Below are positions 34,876 to 43,338 of a stretch of 43,338 nt of DNA, in pieces. Positions within the stretch are counted from its first letter, which is position 1. The number at the start of each line of letters is the position of its first letter. The DNA is taken from contig JAFMEZ010000015.1 in the NCBI GenBank assembly GCA_017856455.1, positions 1-43,338 of the forward strand, read 5' to 3'. A model generated the notes under the pieces. It was not told where the DNA came from. It saw only the letters and a program-made list of their open reading frames with translations, and did not search any database. A program made the position numbers and the translations under genes. The DNA comes from Parafilimonas sp. (GTDB lineage Bacteria; Bacteroidota; Bacteroidia; Chitinophagales; Chitinophagaceae).

Positions 34876-37800
34876 TTAGAAACCAGCATTGATACCAAAA
34901 GTAATGATACGTGGCTGTGGGAAAGTCAAGAAGTCAGTTCCTTGTGCTGTATTGGTTACAGTAAAGGTGCTCACCTCTGGATCAAATCCGGTGTATTTCG
35001 TCCAAGTGAACAAATTTTGTGCTTGGAGGAACAATTTAAGTGAGCTGATCTTCATTTTCTTCACCGCATTCTGGTTGAAGTTATAGCCAATCAAAAGATT
35101 TTTCAATCTTGTGAATGAACCATCTTCTACCCATCTGTCTGAAGCTCTTCTATTGTTTGCTGGATCACCAAAAACTGCTCTTGGCATTGTGATCGATGGA
35201 TTTGTTGGAGTCCATCTGTTCAATACTGTTGCATACTGTCCAAATACACTATTCATTCCTTCAGCAAAAGATCTGTTATAGTTGACAATTTTATTACCTC
35301 CAACAAACTGGAAGAAAGCTGTCATTTCAAAATTGCCAAGAGAAAAAGTATTGGTGAAACCTCCAAAATATGTTGGAAGGGCAGTTCCAAGAATTTCCTG
35401 ATCAGCAGAATTGATAACACCATCACTGTTAACGTCTTTCCATTTGATATCGCCAGGTCTTGCTGCACTTCCATCACGAGCTGCTACAACATCTGCTGTA
35501 GTTTGGAAGATTGCCTGCATTCTATATCCTCTGAAAGAGCTCAAAGGATATCCCTGTTGTACCCAGCTCATGAATCCAGAACCGAATGGGTTTCCACCAT
35601 AAATAGTATCAACATTATTCTTTTGGAAAGTGAGTGTAAGATTTGCATTCCATCTAAACTTCTTATAGTTGATGATGGTACCATCCAATCCCAACTCAAT
35701 TCCTTTATTGGTGATTGCTCCGATATTATCGTTTACAGAAAGGAATCCACTGTTACCCACCAATTGACGGCTGGTAAGCAAATCATTCGTTTTTCTGTGG
35801 TACAATTCAGCAGTCAAATTAACACGATTAAACAATCCAATCTCAAGTGCTAAATCAGACTGAATTGATGTCTCCCATCCAAGATCTGGGTTACCCAGCT
35901 GAGATGGAGCGAGACCTGCAGATGTGATATAGTTAGCACCCGGACTGATCAAAGGAAGTGATGCAAACAGTCCGCCTGAATTGCTTCCGCTGTAACCACG
36001 TGAGCCTCTCAACTTTAAGTTATTGATGAACTTAACATTGCTCATGAACTTTTCATCAGAAATACGCCAAGCTGCTGAAACTGCTGGGAACGTACCCCAT
36101 TTTGTACTGCTTCCAAGGTTTGAAGATCCGTCTCTTCTTACGCTAAAGCTAAATAGATATTTGCCATCAAATGAATAGTTGAATCGACCAACATAACCAA
36201 TGATACCAAATGAACTACCACTTGTTGTTGCTTCCTTCTTCACTGAACCTGCAGAAAGTCTGCGAATTGAGTTTCCAGGGAAATTTTCAGCAAGTGCATA
36301 GATAGATTCAAAATTTTGCGTCTGGTATGATGCAACGGCTAGAGCATTGAATCCATGTTTACCAACGTCCTTTTTGAAACTGAGAATATTTTCGTTGATG
36401 AGGTTTAAACTTTTATTGTAAGCTTCTGTAGCCTGTCCTCTTACACCTGCACCGGCATTTGATATTGAAGGATAGAATCTTGCCTCATTCAAGCTAACAT
36501 AATCAGCACCTAAGTTTACCTTAAAGCTGAATGCTTTTGAAATCTGATAATCGCCACCTAGATTGGCTAAAACACGGATATTATTTACCTGATTGAAATT
36601 TTCCTTTGCAGCCAAAACAGGATTTTCAGTTGATGAGGTTGGGTCTTTACCATATGTGCCATTAGGATTTTTTACTGGAATATCTGAAGCCAACAAAACT
36701 GCTGTACTCAATACTCCATAAATGTTGTTATCATTCTGAATCCTGTTTTGAATGCTGTTGCTCAGAGAGATTCCGCTGCTTACTTTGAATTTTTCAGAAA
36801 CAGTATTGTCAACATTCACTCTGAAATTATATCGCTGGAATCTTGATCCGATGATAGTTCCCTGTTGATCAAAATAACTTCCGCCAGCATAGAATTTTGT
36901 CTTATCGTTACCGCCTTGCGCACTGATATCGTGGCTATTGATTGGCGCTGTTCTGAAAATTTCATTTTGCCAATTTGTGTTTGTATAGCCATTATCGTGA
37001 ACAGTAGGACCAAAATAAAATGAAGGCTCTTGATTTCCATATACTGATCCGTATCTATTGAATAGGGATTCTTGCAAAATATCTTGAAAATCTCTTCCAG
37101 ACAGGGGTTCAATTTTTCTCCAAACTGTTTGGTTTCCAGAATATCCGCTGTAGTTCACACGGGTCTTTTGATTCTTACCTCTCTTGGTCGTAATCAAAAC
37201 CACACCATTTGCACCTCTAGAACCGTAGATCGCCGTTGCAGAAGCGTCTTTCAAGATATCGATTGATTCAATATCATTAGGATTTACGTCTGCCAAGCTA
37301 TTCAACACCTGGTTACCGACGCCCAACTGAGAAAATGAACCTGTAGCAATAGGAATTCCATCCAACACATATAGTGGTTGTGCGTTACCACTGATGGTAC
37401 CGATACCACGTACGTTGATGTTAACAGAAGAACCTGGAGTACCAGAGCTTGTAACCACGTTTACACCAGCTACTCTTCCTTGCAATGCCTGCTCAGGAGA
37501 AGTCAGTGAAAGGTTTTTGATCTGGTTGGCACTTACATTGGAAATTGAACCTGTAAGGTCTCTCTTTCTTTGAGTACCATAACCCACTACAACTACTTCA
37601 CCCAGATTTGATTCACTGTTGGTTAGTGTAACTGTAACAGATGATTTACCATTTAAAGCAACTTCTTCATTGTTATAGCCGATGGAGCTAAACAATAGTC
37701 TTGATTGAAGTGAATTCACATTCAATGTGAAATTTCCGTCTTTGTCTGACGTAGTACCACCTCTTTGTCCATTTATACTAATGGTTACGTTGGGGATACC

Positions 37801-37905
37801 CTTGCCTTGACTGTCCTGAACAGTACCCTGAACTTTTACAGTTTGTGCCAAGGTAAACTGAACCATGGATACAAAGGCCAATAGAAATGTAAGCAAATTC
37901 TTCAT
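34876..37905 (-). CDS. SusC/RagA-family TonB-dependent outer-membrane transporter
   Basis: About 1009 residues from the ATG at 37905. That start gives a standard signal peptide (MKNLLTFLLAFVSMVQFTLAQ); a longer frame to 37941 adds 12 residues that run into the promoter box. A carboxypeptidase-regulatory-like domain (about 22-105) precedes the TonB box region (GEVVVVGYGTQRKRDLTGS) and the plug (LQGRVAGVNV, INVRGIGTI, LYVLDGIPI, ATAIYGSRGANGVVLITTKRG). The 22-strand barrel runs to the C-terminal Phe. There is no N-terminal STN domain, so direct anti-sigma signalling is unlikely. With SusD it imports a nutrient using TonB-ExbBD energy. Confidence 0.96.
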   Translation of the reverse strand: MKNLLTFLLAFVSMVQFTLAQTVKVQGTVQDSQGKGIPNVTISINGQRGGTTSDKDGNFTLNVNSLQSRLLFSSIGYNNEEVALNGKSSVTVTLTNSESNLGEVVVVGYGTQRKRDLTGSISNVSANQIKNLSLTSPEQALQGRVAGVNVVTSSGTPGSSVNINVRGIGTISGNAQPLYVLDGIPIATGSFSQLGVGNQVLNSLADVNPNDIESIDILKDASATAIYGSRGANGVVLITTKRGKNQKTRVNYSGYSGNQTVWRKIEPLSGRDFQDILQESLFNRYGSVYGNQEPSFYFGPTVHDNGYTNTNWQNEIFRTAPINSHDISAQGGNDKTKFYAGGSYFDQQGTIIGSRFQRYNFRVNVDNTVSEKFKVSSGISLSNSIQNRIQNDNNIYGVLSTAVLLASDIPVKNPNGTYGKDPTSSTENPVLAAKENFNQVNNIRVLANLGGDYQISKAFSFKVNLGADYVSLNEARFYPSISNAGAGVRGQATEAYNKSLNLINENILSFKKDVGKHGFNALAVASYQTQNFESIYALAENFPGNSIRRLSAGSVKKEATTSGSSFGIIGYVGRFNYSFDGKYLFSFSVRRDGSSNLGSSTKWGTFPAVSAAWRISDEKFMSNVKFINNLKLRGSRGYSGSNSGGLFASLPLISPGANYITSAGLAPSQLGNPDLGWETSIQSDLALEIGLFNRVNLTAELYHRKTNDLLTSRQLVGNSGFLSVNDNIGAITNKGIELGLDGTIINYKKFRWNANLTLTFQKNNVDTIYGGNPFGSGFMSWVQQGYPLSSFRGYRMQAIFQTTADVVAARDGSAARPGDIKWKDVNSDGVINSADQEILGTALPTYFGGFTNTFSLGNFEMTAFFQFVGGNKIVNYNRSFAEGMNSVFGQYATVLNRWTPTNPSITMPRAVFGDPANNRRASDRWVEDGSFTRLKNLLIGYNFNQNAVKKMKISSLKLFLQAQNLFTWTKYTGFDPEVSTFTVTNTAQGTDFLTFPQPRIITFGINAGF

Positions 37906-37938
37906 AGCTCTTTTAGTTAATGATTTATTAAGGAAGCG

Positions 37939-37946
37939 CAAAGTTA
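37939..37946 (-). promoter_or_regulatory. Putative -7 promoter element of susC-susD
   Basis: On the minus strand this reads TAACTTTG, an exact TAnnTTTG match, 33 bases before the ATG at 37905. It includes the alternative ATG at 37941, which argues against that longer start. Confidence 0.55.
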
Positions 37947-38051
37947 AAGTATGACAAACAAGGAAAGGGATTTGTTTGGGTGGAAAAAAAATAAAACAGT
38001 GCTCAATTTTGAAAAAATCTAAGGAAACAAGATTTTGTAGATTTATATCTC

Positions 38052-38112
38052 AATATTTATTATTTTTTTGAAAAAAATCTAAAAAATATTAAAAATTATC
38101 TAAATTTTTAAT
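38052..38112. repeat. Two AT-only inverted repeats in the susC-RND intergenic region
   Basis: The first has arms ATTTTTTT/AAAAAAAT around a G (38062-38078), with outer AATATTT/AAATATT arms (38052-38058, 38084-38090). The second has ten-base arms (38088-38097, 38103-38112) around ATCTA and touches the stop codon of the RND gene. ATCTAA recurs at 38017, 38077, 38098 and 38117. They may end the RND transcript or bend DNA upstream of susC. The rest of 37947-38051 shows nothing I recognise. Confidence 0.4.
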
Positions 38113-40439
38113 CAATATCTAATTTTCTTAATCAATAAAAGGATTACGGGTAGTAAGATCAAATTGGTGAGCGTGGCAGTAAAAAGGGTGAATGAAGTAA
38201 GCCAGCCCAATGCTTGCGTGCTACCAAATCCGCTAAAGGCAAAAATGATAAAACCTGCGATCAGAACGAGTGAAGTATAAACAATGCTGATACCTGTATC
38301 CCGAATGGTTAAAACCACAGTTTGTTTGATGTCTCCTTGTGCTACTGGCAACTCTTGTTTAAAATTGACTAAAAATCGAATGGTAATATCAATAGCAATA
38401 CCCAATGCTACACTAAATACCAATACAGTAGATGGTTTTATGTTGATGCCCACCCAACCCATCAGTCCGGCTGTCATCACCAATGGAATCAAATTTGGGA
38501 TCAGAGAACAAATCAAAATTCTAAAATTTCTAAACAGGTATAACATGCATAGAGAAATGAATAAAAAAGCCCAAAGTATGCTCTCTTGTAAGCCTTTAAT
38601 GATGAATATGCTTCCTTCAAGAAAGGTTATGCTTGATCCGGTTAAGTGTATATTAAACTTGGTTGAATCAAAATGCAGATAGGCCTCTTTTTCAAGGCTG
38701 TCTATCAGCATGGGCATTTTCTCGCTTCCAATATCTGCCATATTTACACTGATTCTGGTTGTCTGACGATTGCTGTCAACAAAAGATGACATTAATTTTT
38801 CCAGCGAACTGTTGGAGTTTTTATTCTCCTTGTTGGGTTTCATGTAATCGGCCAAGAATGCTCCATCAAATGCATTCGGCATTGAATAATTGTTACTATC
38901 ACCATCATAAAAACCTTGCTTTGCAAATTTTAGTCCTTCTGCAAGCGACAATGGTTTTGCAATAGATGCATGATTGGAAATTGCATCTGAATAAGATGAA
39001 ACTTTATCATAAACGGAAAGTGCTCTTGATCCTGCTATTCCATTTTTCTTTTTGGTGTCAACGATTATTTCTAAAGGCATGATTCCTTTGAAATGGTGTT
39101 CAAAAAATCTCAAGTCAGTATAGATCCGGTCTTCTTTGGGTAAATCATCAACAATAAAAGACTGGGTTTTTAATTTAAAAATTCCGGCAATTGAAAAAAC
39201 AATCAAAATTGCCGTTACAGCGTAAACGGTTTTTTGGTGGGCAAAAACCCATTTTTCAATCTTTGTTAAAAGAGTCAGCAGCCATTTATTTTCTAAATAT
39301 CTTACATGTCTTGGTTTAGGAGTAGATAAATAAAATAAAGAAATCGGAATTAAAATGATGGTGATGAAAAACAGGAACATGATATTGATTCCTGCAACAA
39401 CGCCAAATTCTTTTAAAATAGCACTCTTAGTTAATGCAAATACAGCAAAACCAAGCGCAGCACTAATATTACAAAACAAAGTGACAACTCCCATTTTCCC
39501 AATCATATCAGTGATTGATTTTTCTTTATCACCTGTTTTTATATATGAAGCATGGTATTTATTTAAAAAGTAAATACAATTCGGAATACCAATGACAACA
39601 ATAAGAGGAGGGATTAGAGCTGTTAAAAGAGTGATTTTATATCCTAATAACTGGATAGTGGCTAAGCTATAGATAACGCCAATGATAACAACACCCATTG
39701 ATAATACTACAGTACTCAATGATCTGAAAAAAATGAAAAGAATCAATGCTGATAATGCAAGAGACCCCAATAAAAACCATTTCATTTCATTGGCAATCTT
39801 TATGGCAACATTGGTTCTAATGAGAGGTAAACCGCTTAAGTGCAAATCAATCTTTGTTTTATCATAAAAAGATTTTGCAACGGATTCAATTTGTCCAACT
39901 GTTTTCTCTCTTGCTTTTGAGCCCAAAATATCTTTATTGATTCTCAAGCCCAATAAAAATGCATTTGATTGAGCATTATAAATTAATCCTCTGTAAAATG
40001 GCAATGAATAAAAAATATTTTTCAAACTATCCAGATCAGACTGAGATGCTATGTTGCTGGGAAAAATTCTAATCGCTTCTAATTTTGAAGTCGTATCATT
40101 TCTTTTTAAGTAGACTGAATTTTGAACACTGATGATGTCTTCAACACCATCAACTTTTTTTAATTCGTTTTGAAAATCTTGAACTGCATTAAAAACATCC
40201 AATTGAAAATACTTGTCAGATTGGAATCCAATTGTAAGCAAGTTGCCATCCTCTCCAAATGTTTTTTTAAAGTCAAGGTATTGTTGATATTTTGGATGAT
40301 CAGTTGGGATCGCTCTAGAAAAGTCGTAACTCATTTTTACTTTGCTGCCATGATAACCCATGAAAGCAGTAAAAACAACCAATACCGATAACCAAAACCA
40401 TCTGTATTTTATGACTCCTTTTGCAATCTTCAACCACAT
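38112..40439 (-). CDS. RND/MMPL-superfamily exporter, Patched-like
   Basis: A 775-residue inner-membrane transporter with the two-fold RND layout. There is one helix near 13-31, a periplasmic domain (about 35-213), five helices (about 215-395), then a second helix near 408-425, a periplasmic domain (about 430-625) and five more helices to the end. The size and the sterol-sensing-domain-like membrane blocks fit the MMPL group, not the 1000-residue AcrB drug pumps. No membrane fusion protein or outer-membrane channel gene is adjacent. Relatives move lipids such as hopanoids, mycolates or outer-membrane lipids; which applies here is unknown. It is divergent from the porZ-like gene. Confidence 0.9.
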   Translation of the reverse strand: MWLKIAKGVIKYRWFWLSVLVVFTAFMGYHGSKVKMSYDFSRAIPTDHPKYQQYLDFKKTFGEDGNLLTIGFQSDKYFQLDVFNAVQDFQNELKKVDGVEDIISVQNSVYLKRNDTTSKLEAIRIFPSNIASQSDLDSLKNIFYSLPFYRGLIYNAQSNAFLLGLRINKDILGSKAREKTVGQIESVAKSFYDKTKIDLHLSGLPLIRTNVAIKIANEMKWFLLGSLALSALILFIFFRSLSTVVLSMGVVIIGVIYSLATIQLLGYKITLLTALIPPLIVVIGIPNCIYFLNKYHASYIKTGDKEKSITDMIGKMGVVTLFCNISAALGFAVFALTKSAILKEFGVVAGINIMFLFFITIILIPISLFYLSTPKPRHVRYLENKWLLTLLTKIEKWVFAHQKTVYAVTAILIVFSIAGIFKLKTQSFIVDDLPKEDRIYTDLRFFEHHFKGIMPLEIIVDTKKKNGIAGSRALSVYDKVSSYSDAISNHASIAKPLSLAEGLKFAKQGFYDGDSNNYSMPNAFDGAFLADYMKPNKENKNSNSSLEKLMSSFVDSNRQTTRISVNMADIGSEKMPMLIDSLEKEAYLHFDSTKFNIHLTGSSITFLEGSIFIIKGLQESILWAFLFISLCMLYLFRNFRILICSLIPNLIPLVMTAGLMGWVGINIKPSTVLVFSVALGIAIDITIRFLVNFKQELPVAQGDIKQTVVLTIRDTGISIVYTSLVLIAGFIIFAFSGFGSTQALGWLTSFTLFTATLTNLILLPVILLLIKKIRY

Positions 40440-40532
40440 TTGAAAATTATTTAATGCAAAGGAAAGAAAATTAATGTTCTTTACTCCATCTTTTTGTTCT
40501 AGATGCAGACCTTTAATGCTTAATTTTATTGC

Positions 40533-42809
40533 ATGAAATATGCATTCCTGCTGCTATTTTTTCTTTTGGGGATGAAAGTCAGTCATGCACAGATTCAACC
40601 TATTGGATTTTGGCGTGATCATGTTTCAATGCAGCAGATTATTTCGGTTGATACATTACAGCAAAAAATTATTGCTGCTTCATCAAATGGTTTTTTCTTT
40701 TTTGATCCGGTTAAAAATGAATTTTCAACCTATACCAAATCATCTGGATTGTCCGATGTAAATATCAGTATCTTTTCCAGGCAACCGAATGGAAGTAAAA
40801 TTATTCTTGGATATCATAATGGTAATATTGATGTTGTAACGGATGGAAATATTCGAAATCTTCCAGAGATAATGCTGAGCAAAGTCACATCTGAAAAAAA
40901 AATTAACAGTATTATTTGGAAGGATAAGCTTGCATTTATATGTACAAATTTTGGTGTTGTAGTTATTGATCCGTTCAAATTTGAAATCGTTGATACTTAT
41001 TTTCCTGGCTCAGATGGTAAGCCAATTGAAGTTTATGATATCGCATTCATCGGAAGCAAATCTTTTGTTGCCACTAATGAAGGTATTCGAGTAGCTGAAA
41101 CAGGCGCAATTCGACTAAGTGATTTTAGAAGTTGGAGCAACTATGTTTCATTCGTTGGGAGGCCTTTTATCAAGTATTTAAAAAAATGGGGCGATTATCT
41201 TATTGGCGCATCCTCCGATACCGTTTTTTCAAATGTGAATGGCAATTGGAAGGAATTTTATCTGCCAACTAGGAAGCTTAACAATATTCAAGTTATAGAT
41301 AATGCACTTTACCTCTATGAATCTGAAAATAATAATGCTTCAATCATTTCATTCCTTACCCCTACAAGTAAACCTAGGGTATTCATGAATGACATGTTTA
41401 CTGAAGTAAACGCTTGCATCATTGACGGATCAAACTTTTGGGCAGCAGATGCAAACAATGGACTATTAAAATTATCTGGAAATTCCGCGTCTAAAATCTT
41501 TCCAAATGGTCCGGCTGGTATTGCAAACGGACTATCAGATTATAAAAATGGTTTGCTCGTTGCTGTTGCAGGGGAAAAAGCAGTTCAAACGACCGGGAAA
41601 AGAGGGAATGAAATTTATACACTGAAGGACGATAAATGGAAAAATTATACGCCAATACAGTTTAGTGGTCTTTCAAAATTGGCAGATTTTTCTGCTGCTG
41701 CTGTTGATCCATCAACAGATAACATATACATTGGAACGTTAGGCAACGGTGTATTGAATATTGAACCAAATGATAAATTGAATACACTTGGACTTTCTGC
41801 AGGCCAACTCCAGTCAGATAGAGATGAAGCTGGTTTATTTAAAGTACCATCACTTGCATTTGATGTGTATTCAAATTTATGGATGACCAACCCTAATACC
41901 AATAATCCAATCGTTGTCAAAAAGAAAGATGGAAGTTGGAAATCATTTGGAATTCCGTTCCCTATCGAAAAAAATCAGGTCAATAAGATATTGGTTGATG
42001 CGCAAAATCGAAAATGGATTACCACAAGTAATGCAGAAGGACTCATTTGTTTTGATGATAACAATAGCATCGATGCAACAGGGGATGATAGATGGAGAAT
42101 ATTTTTGGCTGGAACAGGTAGCGGTAACCTACCATCTTCCAACGTGCTTTCTGTTGCCGAAGATCAAAGTGGAAATATTTGGGTTGGAACAGATAAAGGG
42201 ATTGGTATTATACAATGTGGGAGTGATGTGTTCAGAAACTGTGATGCAACTTTACCTATAGTACAGCAGGATAATTTCGCAGGACTCTTACTTGCGAATG
42301 AAACTGTTTATGATATTAAAATTGATGGAGCAGACAGAAAGTGGATTGCGTCTCAAAATGGAGCTTGGCTGCTAAGCGCCGATGGTCAAAAAGTTATTTA
42401 TCGTTTTACTGCTGAAAATAGCAAGTTGTTAAGTAATCTGGTTTACTCAATGGTGATCAATGGAAATACCGGGGAAGTATTCTTCATGACAAGTGGAGGT
42501 ATTTCATCTTTCAGAAGCACAGCAACAGAAGCATCAGAACAAAAGAAAAAACCAATCGTATTTCCAAACCCTGTACCTACAGGGTATACAGGTACGATCG
42601 GTATCAGAGATTTGCCACTCAACGCATGGGTTAAAATTACCGAACTGGATGGAAGATTAGTATATCAAACAAGAGCTTTAGGTGGACAGGCAATTTGGAA
42701 TGGGAAAAATTACAAGGGCGAAAGAGTAAATTCAGGTGTTTACCTTATCATCGTTTCCAGTCAAGACAATTCAAATCAAGTTGCAGGTAAAATCTTTTTT
42801 ATAAAATAA
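40533..42809 (+). CDS. porZ: PorZ-like beta-propeller protein with type IX sorting domain
   Basis: A 758-residue exported protein. Signal peptide at 1-20 (ending VSHAQ), then two beta-propeller regions of the two-component-regulator type with recurring motifs such as SNGFFFFDP, TNFGVVVIDP, NIWVGTDKGIGII and DRKWIASQNGAWLL. The last 85 residues are a C-terminal domain like the type A sorting signal: FPNPVPTGYTG, then VKITELDGRLVYQT, WNGKNYKGERVNSGVYLIIV and a final KIFFIK. The N-terminal IGFWRDHVSMQ block is typical of PorZ, which helps the PorU sortase by presenting anionic LPS. Adjacency to recO supports the call (from memory of other genomes). The alternative is an unrelated secreted propeller. 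Confidence 0.82.
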   Translation: MKYAFLLLFFLLGMKVSHAQIQPIGFWRDHVSMQQIISVDTLQQKIIAASSNGFFFFDPVKNEFSTYTKSSGLSDVNISIFSRQPNGSKIILGYHNGNIDVVTDGNIRNLPEIMLSKVTSEKKINSIIWKDKLAFICTNFGVVVIDPFKFEIVDTYFPGSDGKPIEVYDIAFIGSKSFVATNEGIRVAETGAIRLSDFRSWSNYVSFVGRPFIKYLKKWGDYLIGASSDTVFSNVNGNWKEFYLPTRKLNNIQVIDNALYLYESENNNASIISFLTPTSKPRVFMNDMFTEVNACIIDGSNFWAADANNGLLKLSGNSASKIFPNGPAGIANGLSDYKNGLLVAVAGEKAVQTTGKRGNEIYTLKDDKWKNYTPIQFSGLSKLADFSAAAVDPSTDNIYIGTLGNGVLNIEPNDKLNTLGLSAGQLQSDRDEAGLFKVPSLAFDVYSNLWMTNPNTNNPIVVKKKDGSWKSFGIPFPIEKNQVNKILVDAQNRKWITTSNAEGLICFDDNNSIDATGDDRWRIFLAGTGSGNLPSSNVLSVAEDQSGNIWVGTDKGIGIIQCGSDVFRNCDATLPIVQQDNFAGLLLANETVYDIKIDGADRKWIASQNGAWLLSADGQKVIYRFTAENSKLLSNLVYSMVINGNTGEVFFMTSGGISSFRSTATEASEQKKKPIVFPNPVPTGYTGTIGIRDLPLNAWVKITELDGRLVYQTRALGGQAIWNGKNYKGERVNSGVYLIIVSSQDNSNQVAGKIFFIK

Positions 42810-42811
42810 TC

Positions 42812-43338
42812 ATGTCCTCTATTCATCAAACAAAAGGTATTGTGCTTCGCACGGTAAAATATGGAGAGACATCATTGGTAGTATCCATTTTTACTGAACT
42901 ATTTGGTGTACAGCAGTACATGGTAAATGGGGTGAGGACAAGCAAGAAAAATGCAAGCATTTCATCAGCTCAATTACAACCTGGAAATCTGCTAGAGCTT
43001 GTCGTTTATCATAATGACAAACAGACTTTACAGCGGATTAAAGAAGCAAAGCATTCAACTCAATTATTCAATGACCAATCGTCCATAACAAAAAATGCAG
43101 TTTTGTTGTTCATGATGGAATTGTTGCAAAACTGCTTGAAACAACCTGATGCGCATCCTGCATTATTCTATTTTCTTGAAGATATTTTACATGGGCTTCA
43201 TACCTCGGATGAAAGTCAGGTAGCTAATTTGCCTTTATTTTTCACCATTCATCTTTCTCATTTTTTTGGTTTCAGGTTGATGGATAATTATTCTCAAGAG
43301 CAAAATATTTTGGATTTGCATGAAGGTCAATTTGTTTC
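42812..43338 (+). CDS. recO: DNA repair protein RecO, N-terminal part, runs off the window
   Basis: The first 175 codons of RecO, starting at the ATG two bases after the porZ-like stop. RecO works with RecR and RecF to load RecA on single-stranded DNA. The N-terminal OB-fold opens with KGIVLRTVKYGETSLVVSIFT and continues with FGVQQYMVNGVR. The helical domain follows, ending at the window edge in DLHEGQFV. The zinc-finger region is beyond the window. Co-transcription with the porZ-like gene is likely from the spacing. Confidence 0.93.
   Translation, partial: MSSIHQTKGIVLRTVKYGETSLVVSIFTELFGVQQYMVNGVRTSKKNASISSAQLQPGNLLELVVYHNDKQTLQRIKEAKHSTQLFNDQSSITKNAVLLFMMELLQNCLKQPDAHPALFYFLEDILHGLHTSDESQVANLPLFFTIHLSHFFGFRLMDNYSQEQNILDLHEGQFV

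Noticed and set aside
37906-37941. Longer start of susC at 37941
   Set aside because: It adds 12 residues before the signal peptide and lies inside the -7 promoter box; the ATG at 37905 fits better.
1-43338. Mobile element, CRISPR array, tRNA, rRNA, prophage or defence island
   Set aside because: No transposase, integrase, direct-repeat array, cloverleaf or phage gene was seen on either strand; nearly all the DNA is taken up by recognisable chromosomal genes.

Overview
The window is a gene-dense, AT-rich stretch of chromosome from a member of the Bacteroidota, most likely the Chitinophagaceae or a close relative. The assignment rests on a SusC/SusD pair, the gliding lipoprotein GldB, a type IX secretion protein (PorZ-like) with a C-terminal sorting domain, DUF5686 and DUF1080 proteins, a short CarB, and repeated TAnnTTTG promoter elements (the Bacteroidota -7 box) in front of genes. 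I see no rRNA, tRNA, CRISPR array, insertion sequence, integrase or phage gene. It reads as core chromosome, with no obvious new defence or mobile system.

Layout. 1-7.6 kb: a truncated Asp-box (BNR) repeat protein, mfd, a secreted DUF1080 protein, apaG, an acyl-lipid desaturase and gldB. 7.6-12.1 kb: nadE-rsgA, a gamma-carbonic anhydrase and a class III aminotransferase. 12.0-17.8 kb, minus strand: a 56-codon small gene, carB without its allosteric domain, and a DUF5686 outer-membrane protein that abuts carB. 17.8-20.6 kb: a secreted M23 peptidase, a Bcp peroxiredoxin and a biotin-protein ligase. 20.7-26.6 kb: a plus-strand run rsfS-ftsH-LUD protein-lpxH-secreted unknown-mscS, concerned with ribosome silencing, membrane proteolysis, lipid A synthesis and osmotic protection. 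26.6-28.1 kb: a MerR regulator and a membrane-anchored M23 peptidase. 28.2-33.4 kb: alaS-gatB-tlpA-like lipoprotein, ended by a perfect hairpin terminator. 33.5-37.9 kb: susC-susD. 38.1-40.4 kb: an RND/MMPL transporter. 40.5 kb to the end: porZ-like gene and a truncated recO.

The most distinctive signals are in the DNA architecture. Six of seven convergent gene pairs overlap or abut at their stop codons. Several -7 boxes end only 3-4 bases before an ATG, suggesting leaderless messages. A terminator-shaped hairpin sits between the carB promoter and its start codon. A perfect palindrome lies where two opposing alaS and M23 promoters meet. rsgA and rsfS, both ribosome factors, are forced to start with TTG. 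All functional calls come from reading motifs by eye; no database search was run.
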